Source: Tuctoria greenei (taxonomy: Eukaryota; Streptophyta; Magnoliopsida; Poales; Poaceae). Taken from it: a DNA stretch of 64,000 nt. Each line of letters opens with the position of its first letter. The stretch's first letter is position 1. The stretch covers positions 109,101,110 to 109,165,109 of the forward strand of contig JAYESD010000001.1 in the NCBI GenBank assembly GCA_036927565.1, written 5' to 3'. A model generated the notes under the pieces. The model saw nothing but the letters and a program-made list of their open reading frames with translations, did not search any database and was not told the origin of the DNA. Of the stretch, positions 12,301 to 25,370 are shown in pieces. The translations under genes were made by a program, and so were the position numbers.

Positions 12301-12586
12301 TCAAACACTTAAGGACTATGGGGCTGATCTAGATAGTGTCCCACTATTTTGTGATAACACTAGTGCCATTTGCATTGCTATAAACCATGTGCAACATTCT
12401 AGAACTAAGCACATTGATATTAGGTATCACTTTCTCCGTGATAATGTTGAAAAAGGAAACATTGTGCTTCACCATATAAATACTGAACAACAATTGGCCG
12501 ACATTTTTACAAAACCTTTAGATTTCACTCGTTTTTGTTACATTTGTAGTGAAATAGGGGTTATGCATCATCATGGCTTAAATTGA
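9400..12586 (+). pseudogene. pol: Element B pol: PR-IN-RT-RNase H (nonsense and frameshift)
   Basis: Protease has WIVDSGCSRHMTG near 9427. The GAG-pre-integrase zinc region and IN follow (HLDTVGP; IRSDNGTE). RT has KWVFKNKQ, ARLVAQGF, MDVKIAFLNG and the catalytic YVDD at 11633-11644. RNase H runs to 12586 with SDADFGG, the CDN motif and a final HIDIRYHFLRD/ADIFTKPL block. Lesions: TAA at 9637-9639, TAA at 9904-9906, a one-base gain in an eight-A run near 10300 that moves the frame, TAG at 10823-10825, and TAA at 11915-11917. The same positions are open in C, so these are private mutations. The stop codon of pol overlaps the first polypurine tract. Confidence 0.9.
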
Positions 12587-13602
12587 GGGGGAGTTTTGAA
12601 ACTTGGGAAGCCTATGTGTGAATCTGAAATTAAAATAATATGAGCATAGTATTTCATACATATATGACTTTGTGATTCCTTTTACATGCTAAAAGTTCTT
12701 ACTACATTACTCGTGTTATACATTTTGTAGTTTTTGCCATGTCTAGTAATTGGAATAATTACTTACACTAAATCTTGTCATGGTCAAACTTTCTTGCTCT
12801 TTTGAACTTGTTGCATGCTCACAAGTGCTTTTAATCATAAAGAATTAATCAAGCAATCAACTCATATGTTGAGTTTTTCTGAACAAATATAAGTTGAGAA
12901 ATGATCAAGATAATATGCATGCATCACACTTCTTCTTTTGAGATGACTTATCATTGCACTTAGATATGAACTTGGAAGAAGTCGTGTATGACTAAAACCA
13001 TGTCCTTAAGCTTCTGATTGTCAAATGACATAGGCTTGGCTTGGTTGGTTAGAATAAGGCAGATGCACATATAATCTCTTGCAAATATCATATGATCTAA
13101 ATTTGTGCTTTGAAAAATAATAAAATGCAGCAACAAGTGTCATGCTTTCAGGTTTTGAAATCGTTCAGTTTGTGAGATCATGACTTGCTAAATTGGAAAT
13201 TACATTTGATCTCTAGCATGGCTTACACTATTTTATGTATTTCATTGATGTGATAGTGTAAGTTACATGATAGTATGACTTGGATGAGCTTTGTTTTATA
13301 TGTATATGTTATAATATGCTCATAAAAATTAAAATTTGTCTTATAAACCTTGCTGAATAAATTGTCAAAGGATTAGAGATGATATGTGAATTTTTAAAAA
13401 CAAATATGCAAGGGGGAAGACATTGATTACACATTGCACATTCACAATTGTTTTTGGCATGATTCTTCTCAAGGGGAGAAATTCTTTTTCTCATTTTATT
13501 TCTGTTTTACAAAGGGGGGAATAGTTTTCAAAACTTTTAATGTGAATAAGCCAATGTTCGGATCTTAAGTGGTGTTGCCAATGCATTCATAAAGGGGGAT
13601 AT
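12587..13602 (+). other. 3' UTR of element B with five polypurine tracts
   Basis: No gene here. Purine runs occur at about 12585-12593, 13410-13420, 13471-13480, 13511-13521 and 13591-13600. The last touches the 3' LTR and is the functional PPT position. Multiple PPTs upstream of the 3' LTR are a known Sirevirus trait. The matching minus-strand region in C (59231-60130) also has several. Confidence 0.8.
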
Positions 13603-15445
13603 TGTGAGACCTATTTGTGCTGAATACATTTGTTTTGACAATAAAAGTTTTGAATGCTGTCATAACATCTTTTTAGCAAAGTCCGACTTTAGCTCCGAGC
13701 TTCTGCAAGGTCCGACAATAGGTCCGACTTTCTTTGTCTTGATTCGATATGTTTTTGGGTAGCTCCTGTGAGATTTGTCTTAAGCTCCGACCTGTCTTTG
13801 ATAGCTCCGACATGTCTTTGTTAAGCTTCGATATGTTTTGCTAGGTCCAACTTATGTTGGTTAGCTCCAACATGTTTCTCTAGCTCTGGCTTTTGAGTTG
13901 ACTAGTTTCGACTAGTTTTGGTCAGCTCCGGTGCTAGGTCCGACTAGCTTTGGTTAGCTCCGGTGCTAGGTCCTGCTAGCTTTGGTAAGCTCCAGCGCTA
14001 GGTTGTACCAGCTTTGGTAAGCTTCAGCTCAAGCTCCGGTTAGCTTTGGCAAGGTTCGGAGCATGATGGTAATGTTCCAAATTTTCATGTGAAATGTTTC
14101 CAACTTGCTTTACACTTATGGAAAGGTTGCTTAGTATTTTTTACTAAGTTTTTGGTGTGTTTTGGTTGATATGGCTGATATCATTTTGATATGCTTTGCA
14201 ACATGCTTATGTGAGTTGCTCACGTAAGGTGTTGTGTTCGGACCTAACTTGAGTCAAGTCGCGGACTTGGGCTCGTACGGATTGGTTGTTTATTCATGTG
14301 CAGGTGTTGCTTGAGTTCGAGTCATGGCTAGTGATAGGATCCTTTGGACTAGTCTCAGGGAGGAGATGAGGTTCCAACAACAGAATTCAGGAGGAATTGT
14401 GGTTGAGCGGGTCAGGAGGTCATGCATGATGATTGAATCAAGGGCAGTGCATATGAAGGTTACTGGACATCGAAGGAAGGTGTTTGCATGTATACATGCG
14501 GTGCATGACGTGGCAACAAGGTTACAAATATGGTTTATGGATGGGAAGATCTGGTTGCAAGGATTGGATCGTATCGGTTGATGACTTTGGCTATGACAAA
14601 GTCGGTTATGGCTCGGTATGGAAAGTATCGAGTTGGTTATGATAGGATTTCATGTGGGTCACGAATTTGAGTTGTTTTAGGAATGTGGGATACGTTCCAA
14701 AGGTGTTTGGAAGTCTTAAGATTGCTTCTATCTGCGTATAGAAGAGTCCTAAGCAGTTATGGAAAGTTTCGACTCGTGATCGAAGTAGGATTGAAGTCCT
14801 AGTTAAGATTAGGTTGGCCTAAGGGCTGGTTATATAAGAAAGGGAGGCCAAAGCTCGTGGTTCACGACTTTGGGGCTGTTCCTCTTGTGTTCTATTGAAT
14901 AAAATTCATAGTTTGAAGGAAGTTTTATGGCTTGTTCGTCCGACTTATTCCAGACAAGTTTTACTCGTCAAGTTTTTGGACAGCACTATCTTTCGTCGGT
15001 GGTTTTATCATAACTAGAGTTTTGACAGATCCAATTGACGTGATTATTTTTGGGTTGTCTTAACAACTTTATTATCTATCATCTGTCAAAATTTCACGGT
15101 CATTGGATTTGTGGTTTCAGATCTACATGAGTTTCTTTGCAGCATTCCAGAACTGTTTTTCTCGGGTAGGACAGATTGACCTTTGTTCGATCTTTCGATC
15201 ATAACTTGATTTTCTCTCAACGGATTTGAGTGATTCTTTTTGTGTCTTATTTGTAACTCGATTATCTCTGATATATATCACTTTTGTCACGGTGAAACAC
15301 GTTTAGATTAGTTTCACACACAATTTCCCTAACAGATTGTTTTTCTGCCGAAGGGGTTAGGATTTAATTGTTTCTGCTACGTAAGATTTTTAAGTCTACC
15401 ATTCACCCCCCACTGGTATATTTTCACGTGCTCTTCGATCCTACA
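13603..15445 (+). repeat. 3' LTR of element B
   Basis: Starts TGTGAGACC after the PPT and ends GATCCTACA. It is 30 bp shorter than the 5' LTR because of one indel. The short-word array is at about 13680-14060 and TATATAAG at 14831-14838. Most differences from the 5' LTR are C/T or G/A. Confidence 0.93.
14831..14838 (+). promoter_or_regulatory. TATA box in 3' LTR of element B
   Basis: TATATAAG, the same site as 6417-6424. In the 3' copy it could drive read-out transcription into 15446 and beyond. Confidence 0.65.
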
Positions 15446-15802
15446 AACTCTTGGTTTGCCTAACATCGGTTTAGTCTGATCTGGCCGAACTAGTCCGACT
15501 TTCCGGCCCGAACAAGTCCGACCCAGTACTTCGGGCTGTCTCAACTTGGACTATTAGCTCTTAGGAGATTCTCAACACTTTGACACATTCAGCACACTCA
15601 ATATATGTGGCTAAACTCGAAACAAAGAATTTTAAATTGTACTCTTCGAGTTTTCTGTCTTTTTCTCCTCTTTTTCCTTTTTGAGTGTATCCAACATCGT
15701 CCATATTTAATCACATGTACTTACACTTGTAATGCTCATTAGTCCCTTAAGTATTGTCATTAATCATCAATACCCACGTGGATTATCCTAGATGCACTTT
15801 CA
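15446..15802 (-). repeat. LTR fragment F, right part with intact terminus
   Basis: The minus strand starts TGAAAGTGCATCTAGG at 15802, closely like the start of the LTR of E (31645). Near 15465-15530 it has CTAGTCCG and CAAGTCCG words like those in the left part (4963-5157). It is therefore a Sirevirus-like LTR of a family distinct from A/B/C. Its outer end lies on element L sequence, so F appears to have inserted into L. Confidence 0.65.
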
Positions 15803-17486
15803 CTTTCTAAGGCAATTACTAACCTAAATATCATTGAATGCACTAACTTACTCATATTAACACCTAACTAGACTATAGTGGTGGTGTATGATTTTTATGA
15901 TAACATGATATAAGCATTATGACTAGATCATAACAACATCTACACCTAGCACATACATGGACTCCACAAACAGACAAGGAACGCTTTGCCCAAGTATATG
16001 AATAGGTAAAGACTAATAATAACATATCACAAAGCATAAAGTCACTAAATAAAAAAAGATACATGAGCCATACCTTTCTCAATTTGGACTTGGGACTAGA
16101 GGCTCGTCACTACAGCCTAACCTCCACTAATGACTAAGAGAGCACTAGTGTAATACAAAAAGAGAATGCTTGAGTGGTGTGTGTAGGAGAAGTGAGGCAC
16201 CCCCCTATTAATACATGGAGTAGAGGCGGTTTCCGCCACAATTAGCTCGCAAATAAGTCTTCACCGCCTTCAGGGCACGACAGAAGAGCGCCATACCTTG
16301 GCTGACCGGGTTTGGCGCCAGGATAGAGTTGGTCGAGCCAGGGGTGGATCGACTTGGTCCTGGCCCCCCTCGGCTGTGCTTTCTCCAGGAGATTGATAAG
16401 TGGACCCATGGTTCATCCCCGTGTGAATCGACATTGGATTCCCTCGGATATGCCTGAGAATTGGTCCGTGGATCCATGTGGTGCCACATGTTGTCACGTG
16501 ATTGGCTGAGGTGGCACTTTTCAGGATTACTCCCCTCATTCTCCATCAATTCTGCATAAAAACTCCTGCATGCACTATTTCTTCCAAGTACAAGTGGAAT
16601 TATATCAAATCTAACTATGATGTGTGTAAGAAATATTTATTCCTCCACATAATTGAGTTATATTGAAGGTCGAAATTGGTATATAAGACCGTCAACACAG
16701 AGGCACTACAGTGAGCATGTAGAATTCATTGATACAATCAATTTGAACATTTGACGGGATCGAAATCAAATTTGAATTTGAATTTTGAATTTGAATCAAC
16801 TCCCATGGCTTGATTCAAAAACATAGCAAAAGAGGTCCAAAATTGTTAATACCTGGCAGGGCCGCTATTTGAATTATAGGAATTATAATCGTGAACTGAA
16901 ATGTGAGAATAGAAACCCTCTGGGAATGGTATTTGAATTAAATATTACAGCCTCCCTTTTATGTTGCAATTAAAGAAACATTTAATCTTGCTTCATGTCT
17001 TGCAATAGTAGCTCAGCTAACTTTAACTAGAGAACTTCATTGGTAGTTTCATATTTGTATTTTAATAGTAGTTAATGTCGAATTTATTTTGAATTCAAAT
17101 TTCCCCATTATGACTTGATTTTAATATTACCCTTACCTAGGAACTAGCTAATATTTTTCTTTCATTTCCTTACTTAATCCACTAGCTAAACAAAAACAAC
17201 TGCTTATGATTTTACATTTTTTATGATTATAATATGGATTTTTGCCTTTACATTATATTTGACTTTGTATTTTAATTGCATTTGGAATTTTCCCCTTTCT
17301 AGAATAACTTGCTTAAGTTTAATCATACTCACCAGTTCTCATTTAGTTTTAAGTTTTAATAAGTCCAAATTATAATATCATTTATAAGTAAGACCATTTC
17401 TTGTAAGTTTGAATCTTATTCCAGCTTAAACAATTTTAATTTCACATTTTTTGCATTCTTGTTCCCTTCAAAAGTGGGCTTTTACA
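15803..17486 (-). repeat. 3' LTR of element L (partial)
   Basis: The part 16700-17486 matches 30680-31447 well, for example the repeated TTTGAATT words near 16770 and the shared AAAAGTGGGCTTTTACA end. The part 15803-16690 does not align by eye to the other LTR, so the boundary on that side is uncertain. Short ORFs at 16208-16549 (minus) look like chance frames. No gene seen. Confidence 0.55.
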
Positions 17487-17506
17487 ACCCTTCCCCCTAA
17501 AAGAAA
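17487..17506 (-). other. Polypurine tract of element L
   Basis: The minus strand reads a purine-rich run ending AGGGGGAAGGGT directly before the LTR start TGTAAAAG. This fixes the element's orientation. Confidence 0.7.
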
Positions 17507-18624
17507 TCTCATCCCGAGATTCTAGTGAAAGGAACAACGGAAATGATAGGGAACAATCGATGAAAGATGGATGTTAACCCAGAGAACATGATAACAATGT
17601 TGCATGAAAGGATTTGCGATAATCTTCTTGTCTCCATGTAGCGTCTCCGAGGATGTCGTTACTTAAGTACACCTTGCCGACTTTGTATTTCATTTCTATG
17701 GATTCAAGTCTCTATGTTGATAAGTTTGAAGGGGTGCTTGAACTTCCATTAGCATTTTGCAATGCTTTCTCAAACATTGAAAAGATGTACTTTATTTTCA
17801 TAATATTGACTTGAAGAATCAACATTCGCTCTTCGCTTCTTTTGACCATCTTTATATCTTCGAACTAACATTGCAACGCTTCTTGTTTGCTTCCCTTGTT
17901 TCGCACAAGTCCTTATTAACTTAACGAATTATTTCCCTAACATGAATCAATGTGGTTTGCGAGATTAAACAACAGATCAATAACCTCATCTGGTTTTTAG
18001 TCAATAATAGGATCCCTTTGGGACATAATAGTAATAGAGATTTCAGTGCTCTTATGTGATCCAAACAACGGTCACCAAATATATGACAACTACAAGGCTT
18101 TTGGAAATGTGAATGTCACCATATAATAGGAGTCAAGGATGGAAACTCTTTGCGGTGGCATACCAGGATTAAATATTTAGTTTCCCATATGTTTTCAAAA
18201 CAACAAAGAACTCGACCATATGGTAATTACAAGGTTGTTGATGTATCAACGTTACAATACACCAATTCACGAATCTAGATGGAACACAAGGAGTTTCGCA
18301 ACATTGACAATCAATTGGTAGGCTCACGAGTAAATAAAATCAAGGATTTTCCAAGGTCGATCATTTACTTAAGTAACGAACCTAAACAAGTCAAGGATAT
18401 AGGTTCAAGCTTTTGATTAGATACAAGGAATAATTAGTAAACGGTTTCCCTTGTATTACTCAATGAGAAAGAAATAAGTAATTTGTTAATAAAACAAGGA
18501 TTGGGAAATGATATGGTCATTACACACAATTTAAGGATCTGAATCGAAAGACGTATTCTTGCTCAAAGTTTATTCGTATTCATGCATCATGTTTTTCTTG
18601 TGTCATTAATGATAGTGCTTCATA

Positions 18625-18782
18625 ATGCAGCACATGTTGTATGGTGCAATGCATATGCACATGGTGTGGTGCAAATGGTGCATATGTATGGTGCATAATG
18701 ATGCATATGTATGGTGCATACAAGGTTTTGCACAAGATGGGTTGTGCAGTTCTCAAAGTCTTGTAATATGTATGGTGCATTA
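18625..18782. repeat. Degenerate short tandem repeat (ATGGTGCA words)
   Basis: ATGGTGCA and TATGTATGGTGCA recur about seven times in 160 bases with variable spacing. It lies in the interior of L. The two overlapping minus-strand ORFs there are a by-product of the repeat. Confidence 0.75.
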
Positions 18783-19547
18783 ACTTTTATAGTTTGATCA
18801 AGAACGAGTAAAACCAATCACACAAGAAATAAGGAATATCTCTTGATTTACAAGGCTTGGACACCATGGTCATGAAAAGTGCTCAATAGGGAACTTCACT
18901 TTCATGACTCGACCGAGGTTAAGGAAATTATATTAAGACTATCAACAAGGAATGTGGGAAATACAATAAATCACCTTAATCTTTCCCAAAACATGTGCAT
19001 ATTCTGATCATCTTAACTAACTCTTCCCCTCAGTCTCTGTTGCACCTGTTAACTCAAGGAATAATTTCAGCATGAGAAAACAACTAACAACTTTATCTCA
19101 ATAGTAAGATATTAGTAGGCATAAGATTTAGGCTACTAGAGCTGTCCTTAACGATACTTCGATTAATCTTCTCTTCGATCATATAGTGGTGATTCATATC
19201 TTCCTTGATAGCTCTAGTGGAGTTGAAGTTACATTTCTTCCATGATGAGTCAGTCTTGTACATGAAACTGAACTTTCTTGAAGATGTAGTCCCAATTGAT
19301 CTCTTCATTGTTGACGCGTCACCATGTAAAAGAGATGGGCGTTTAAACATTCAAGTTACTTGAGTGCGCTCCTTCCCCCTTAAGTTTTGAACTAGGAGAC
19401 CAATAAACTTACTTGAAAATAATCATCATAGGAACGTGATGTGCAACTCATGGATGTAAAATCAATGCACAGTTCCGCAGGCGTAAAGTTGAATCACAAC
19501 ACCTGGAAGGTTACGAAACTTCTCGAGTTGAAATCAAGAACCTAATT

Positions 19548-20300
19548 TGAAGGTGCATCTATGTATTCCCTTGTGGGTTTTGGACGATTGATGACAAACA
19601 AAAGGATAACCAAACTAAAATGTCCTCAAACCGATCAACTTCTGTTGAAAAATGATCATTCTAGACTCAAACTCAATTTTGACCCAGTTAATAGAAAAAT
19701 CAGATCTTGAGGTGAATAACAATGTTAATGTATACTTCAAGACTTTTCCAAAACGTATTGGTTTGCCACCAGATCAGTTGTGGTTAATGATATATGGCTT
19801 GTCAAACCTGACAGTTTTCTGAGAAATTTTGGCAGCACCACCTTTGTTTATTGCTGATTTGTCTACATATTTTCATACATATATATTCAAAATTTGACAA
19901 AAACTTAAATTACAATATTGTTACTTATCTCATAAAGATTCCAGAAATGAATTACATGCCTTCATTCGATTTTCTACAGCTAGTTATGGCTAAAATAGTG
20001 AAGGGTCCAGAAACTGTTCCAGTTTCTGTCCAGTTTGGTAGAGTTTGGAAATTTGAAATTTTGAATATGGTAAAGAGGGATTCTTCGAGTCAACATAGAA
20101 GTTTTAGAGGACTTCCTATATCTCCATACATATACAATACGCCTTCATTGGATTACTCTACTAGAAGTTATTGCTTTTCAAAGTTGGTCAAATTCTGGCA
20201 GAAAGCCGGATACTCTATTTTTGCTTTGAAACACTTGAGTTTAAACCTCCTCCAATTTTGAAACTTAGTTCAAAATCTGAGCTTGATAGCTTATATATGT
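19548..20300 (+). repeat. Probable copia LTR fragment inside L
   Basis: TGAAGGTGCATCTATG at 19548, followed by GATTGATGACAAACAA, resembles the LTR starts at 15802 (minus) and 31645 (plus). No PBS and no second LTR were found, so the right end is a guess. It is best read as a truncated or solo LTR of a Sirevirus-like family. Confidence 0.45.
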
Positions 20301-21200
20301 ATTTTTACATCTTTTTTCGTCTTTTTAATAGAAATCTTCATTAATGCATCGAAGGGATACATGTCGGTGCTACGTGCCTCACAAAAATGAAAATCCTAAC
20401 CGGATGATACTGGCATATACGTATACATCAGTGACACTATAAATGTTCACTCCTAAATGTTTTCTAGTTGCAATATGATCAAGCGGTTAGTGTACTTGCA
20501 TAAGACATGCAATTACAATTTACCAATTATGTGTCACAACAAGGTGAGGCCACATAGACAGCATGACAAGCAGTCATAATAATATATATTTGTCACCAAA
20601 GCTAATGCCATGAATGTTTTTATACAGGCCACTCTCGAGGAGAACACGTCTCAAGAAATGTGGACGCATTTTAACACCACATGATGGAGGACTCAAGTAG
20701 AGCACGAACAAGTAGTCACAGACGGGTATTTTATCAACCCAACGGATACCACCTACCGCCCCTACCTCATAGATAAACGCCAATGGCGAGCGCTGTGTAT
20801 GGCTCATTGAACATGAATTGTACAAGAGTTGCATACTCCCGCGTTACCAACCACAAGGTGGGGTTTCCACTTTCTAGCCTAATGCATGCCAGGGACCAGC
20901 ACTTCATGTTCCTAGAATCACGAAGAGGTTCATAGACTCATATAACTCCCGTGCCATGCCACGGTGGACAATCACATACCACTTCTCGTATGGTGAGCTT
21001 ACCACCACAGATTCGCTTGAGGTGGCGTACCTTACCTCTTACCTGATGCCGGAGCGTCGTTTCTGAAAATAATAACAAGTATGTTAGCTTTGTCACCTTA
21101 ATAATTATACTATTATAGACCTTATATGGGAATAATGACTAATCCTCACTCGACTTTTTTGAAGTTTTCAAAAAATAGGCTCTTTTCATGCGTGTTATTA

Positions 21201-21220
21201 CCAATGTAGCTCTGATACCA
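21201..21220 (-). other. Primer-binding site of element L
   Basis: The minus strand reads TGGTATCAGAGC then TACATTGG, three bases inside an LTR end (CCCTCACA). It is the initiator tRNA-Met type used by chromoviruses. Confidence 0.75.
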
Positions 21221-21223
21221 GAC

Positions 21224-23745
21224 TGTGAGGGTCGGGGTACTGATATTCCAGGAATCACATAGGGTGGTGTCGTATGATGCGACATCCAATAGCACATACG
21301 AAAACACATCATAAGCATACAAAGTTTTCATTTCATAATAAGTTATTGTTCGCAACATATTGTACAACAGTGGTACACACGCAGTGGAAAATACATACTT
21401 CACACTCTTAACATATTTATGCATAAGAGAAGACATTCATGCCTATGGACTTCTCGCTAGCAATATGAAGAACATAAGACAATGGCGTGATGTTACACGA
21501 GAGACATATCTCGACAGCTCGAGGTCTCACGAACAATCCTTAACAGCAGCGACATATGAAAAACCTGGAAAACCACATACAAAGCATTCGTGAGCACGAA
21601 GGCTCAGCAAGACATAACTATCTCACTAAACATGGAACTCTACATGTGTGAGACTTGTAATATAGGAATGCTGTGTTTGCATAAAGGACTTGCCTATCTG
21701 TAGATCCTTATTTCAGTTTTAGAGTTGCAAATGACATTCCTTGGGCATGGCACATCACGAACTCCACAATCAGACAAGAAACACTTTATCCCCGATGTTA
21801 CATGCCCAAGGGTGCATAAGCTTCATCCAAGTTAATGGTTTGGCAATGTAAACTTAATTGTACTATTTCTAGTCCATGCAATATGCAATACAATAATAAT
21901 CATTACAGAAGATTCATAATATTGAAACTACTTTTTATTACTATGTCACGACTCAGTGAACAAGTGGTACTCAATTCATAACCGCAAGGGATGGTGATTC
22001 GAATCAATAACACCTAGATATCACAACACATACACCCACACTCGAAGCTGCGAAGGCATGCTCCACTGATGTTGTATTTAGCAACATTTCACTCGACACC
22101 TACACACCGAACCGGTCCCACCTCTACGAGCAGGACTTTTAAACCTAATGCACATATAAGACTATAGTCATAGTAGTGATATAAAAGAAAAACTTTGCAA
22201 TAGCTCTTAAATGCAAACCGGGGGTTGCCTTGGATTGCAACTAGAAAATGTCAATAAGTCAGCGGCTTGTTCTTCCTCTAGAAAATCCGCCATGGACATC
22301 ATCACAGCTGAGACAATAGATAATTCCTCGCCTCTGGGTCATGCTTCATATTGGTCACCTACATCGCAATCGCTATCATTCTGATTATGCACAAACAAAG
22401 AATGCAATTACTAACTTACTAAATGATGTTGCGTAAACTTAAGAACAAGGAAGACTAACTAGTGCAGGAGTTCTAGCCTTTGTTGTGCAAGGATAACAGA
22501 GAAAAAACAAGTGGAATCATGTTGGTTAGGGATTAACATTTAGTATGCATCATACAAGAGCATGTAGTTTAGCAAGGAGGAAAATATCTAAATGACAAAA
22601 GAGAAAATATCATGCTGCACAAGGACTACAAAATGGACTACGTTGGCCTTCAGTTCTGGTAGAGAAAGGATTTAGTTCATCAAGGCTGATTCCAGAGAAA
22701 TGCTGGTATGGACTTCTATGTAACATTCATGCAAGGGAAGGTACAAATGAGATAATGATGATGAAGATCAAGCCTAATGAACCTAGTATTTTTACAGCCA
22801 CTAATACAGGTCAAGTAGAAGGTGTTGGCACAATTTCAGATAAATCACGGGAAGAATGTGGTCTAGAAAATTCAATAATGCTTTAGGATTCCCTGAATTT
22901 ACATGGCTGTTCTGGAGTCTTGACATAGGCAAAAGTTAGTTTTCTGTTTATGGGAGGTCAATAGGATTCCAATTTTTTTTCCATAATTTTATAAGCATTC
23001 TACAGGGATATTGTGATTTTATAAGTTGGAACATTTTTCTGAAAATATTTCTGGAAGTTTTGCAATTTTTCATGTTCATACAGCTTGGAAACTCAATTTG
23101 AAATAGCAAATCAAGTCAAATGGCTCTGAAATTTTTACTGGAGTTCAAAGGTATTTAAAGTCGGGCTGTGACCATATTTGGGATTTTTTCCATTAAATAG
23201 ATCATCAGTAAATAATTCCAAATCCTTTTTGCTTAATGGAATTATTCAGGCAAACACTATGGACTTGCATATGAACTAAAATGCACAACTGGAAAGTACA
23301 GATCACAAGGGTTCTAAGAAAATTTGTTTGAGAATTGCTTGCCAAATATAGGAGATATTGATTTTCTAAGTTTGGATTAAAATGGGAACTATTTTTGAAC
23401 TGGAAATATTTGAATAATCAGCTGGGCACAGTTTTCGAATGGTCCAATAGGATTTCAGCCCCACGGGAAATAGAATTCAGGCACGTGGCCACATTGGAGC
23501 CACACACCACACCATATCTGGGGCTTGTTCTCTTTAGCTGACAAGCGGGACCGTAAAGGTCATCTTCCACCTTGCGCCCAACGTCTCCTCGCCGAAGGGG
23601 CTGCGCCATAGTCCCCCGGCCTTCAAAATTGCCACCTGGACCTAAAATCAGAGGGGCAACACTATGGTGGGGTCTAAACACGTCGGTGACGGCCGGAGGG
23701 TCGAGCTCCATGGCGGCGGCGGCACCTAGGGTTCTGACCATGTTG
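21224..23745 (-). repeat. 5' LTR of element L, inner part
   Basis: Begins TGTGAGGG on the plus strand (LTR end on the minus strand) beside the PBS and runs to the C2 insertion. The GC-rich end (23540-23745) carries a 107-aa minus-strand frame with no known domain. I treat it as LTR leader sequence. No gene seen. Confidence 0.5.
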
Positions 23746-24302
23746 GCTCTCCTTTAGAGTGCCTTATTTTGATGATAAATTGCACCAAACTATTCCTAAA
23801 TGTAAGGAAATTGGTGGTACACTACTCTAGCTATTGTACCGCATCACACAGGAAACATGCTAGCGCAGAGGTCATAGATCGTTACCACTAGACGTGCAAC
23901 GGAATATAGACGCGCATCGGTGTAGGGGAAGTAGACGATCTCGTTCGTCTCCTCCTCGTCCTCGTCACGGCAGCGGGTAGACAATCACATTCACCGTAGC
24001 CGATCAGCGCAGCAGTAGCAGCAGCGCCTCCCCAAAGTCCACATGTACGGTGAGGAATGTCATGCGTTGGTTTTCTAGTACCGCATGCGCGGCAAGGGTC
24101 TCAGCATGAGGCATGCGAGAGGTGGCGGCTAGCGCTGTCACGTGGTGGAGTAATCAGCCCCTAACCCTACCCCACGCATTTATAGGCGTACTAATTGGCT
24201 TTTAGGTCGCAAGCCCATTAGTACCCTAATTGCTTATGGATCAAATATCCAACAGGCCTTAACCCGAATTGTTATGATTGCCTCTTTGGCATATCGCCAA
24301 TA
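23746..24302 (-). repeat. 3' LTR of C2 (single copy)
   Basis: On the minus strand it begins TATTGGCGATATGCC just after the PPT, close to the usual TGTTGG-type start of this group, with the second base mutated. The left end near 23746 is placed where the GC-rich L leader resumes. No second copy is in the window, so the boundary cannot be checked internally. Confidence 0.5.
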
Positions 24303-25370
24303 ATCTCCCACTTGCACAAGAGACAATCATCTAGCCAAGCTTTTCGATATTCCAACCCCTTAAGTGTGACCTGTTAGGTTCATGTGCAGTCGGTTGTGAA
24401 TGAAAACCGTTTCCATCCACAAGTCAGTAGAGGTACCTAGCAGGACATACTGACTCCCAAATGTACATAAATCATATTGGCCGAACCTAGATACATTGAA
24501 CATGCTAATCCCTTTGCCTTACGATACCAGTCAAGCTCAAGGCGAGATGCGTGCCATCCTTGTGATAGCTTGACCATTCACTCGATCAAATAGTGGATTT
24601 ATTCTATGACTAAATTTTAGTCACTTTGATTAACCTGTAATCACTTTGGCATGGCCATGCACTTTCAAATCCAACTATCTCGAGGGGCCCAGAGATATCT
24701 CTCCTATTAATAAGGAGGGGCAAATTATATCTTGATCTGCGCACATCTTATTCTATGTTTCATTATGTACCTGAAGACTACTTTTATGACTAGCCAATTA
24801 TGGAGTAGTGTTTGGTAGTCTCAAAGTACACAACTACACACAGTAAGAAACAATGGCGATCTAAGGTCTAAGGATCTAGCAGGTGTATCACTCAAGACCA
24901 ACTGATGGCACATATGGAAATAACAATCCCAGCAGTGTCTCGGAGTGGGTCAATCCAACACCATGTTCACTAACATGTGTTCACATTATTAATTCAATAT
25001 CTCCATATCTATGATTCGTGAAACGTGATCTTCAATTAATACATGTGCTAGTCTGTGTGACATCATTATTCCCATTGATATAGGAAATTTTGTACCAAAA
25101 ACAATAGTATCTCCAATTATAGCCCCTCTAGGATGTAAAATATATCTCTTCTCACCATCCCCATAGTGTATGAGCTCATATAATGATATAGACAAGGGAT
25201 CATTTAGAGTAACATTACTATAAATAAAGAGTTTCATGAACAAGTCACGTACTTGATGATCAATGTAAACAATGATTACTCATATAACAATTTATTTAAC
25301 AGTACATGAACATAGATTTGACACAAGTCTCCCACTACACACTAGTATCACTGATGTAAGTATCTAATAC
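24303..25370 (-). other. 3' spacer of C2, no gene
   Basis: The region between the end of RNase H and the LTR. It holds short frames only (for example 25243-24989) with no known motif, and ends in a PPT at 24313-24303. Confidence 0.6.

Larger units (their letters stand above)
5158..15445 (+). mobile_element. Sirevirus-like Ty1/copia element B (complete, mutated)
   Basis: It has two LTRs of 1873 and 1843 bp, a tRNA-Met PBS, gag with two CCHC knuckles, PR, IN, RT, RNase H, a 1-kb 3' UTR with several polypurine tracts, and a terminal PPT. The long gag, the multiple PPTs and the short-motif arrays in the LTR are known traits of the Sirevirus lineage, but the lineage call is from memory of motifs, not from a tree. 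No env-like ORF follows pol. The first 550 bases of the LTRs differ at roughly 35 positions by eye, mostly transitions, so the insertion is not recent. Several nonsense and frameshift lesions disable it. Confidence 0.93.
17507..21200 (-). other. Internal region of element L, no gag-pol found
   Basis: About 3.7 kb, AT-rich. The longest minus-strand frame (19350-19093, 85 aa) and a plus-strand frame (19851-20261, 136 aa) have no motif I recognise. The region holds a short tandem repeat (18625-18782) and a foreign LTR-like start at 19548. Around 20560-21060 the composition becomes less AT-rich and could contain a decayed coding piece, but no frame is convincing. Lack of any RT, IN or CCHC motif in any frame supports a non-coding interior. 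Confidence 0.5.

Noticed and set aside
12587..13602. An env-like gene after pol in B, as in some Sireviruses
   Set aside because: No frame longer than about 60 codons with a signal or membrane segment; the region is a polypurine-rich UTR.
19851..20261. 136-aa plus-strand ORF inside element L
   Set aside because: Low-complexity hydrophobic start, no known motif, and it overlaps an LTR-like fragment.
20700..21060. Possible host gene fragment in less AT-rich sequence
   Set aside because: Readable short runs occur in two frames but with stops, and I recognise no family; not enough to call a gene.
23418..23741. 107-aa minus-strand ORF, GC-rich
   Set aside because: LTR leader of element L next to the C2 insertion; composition alone keeps the frame open.
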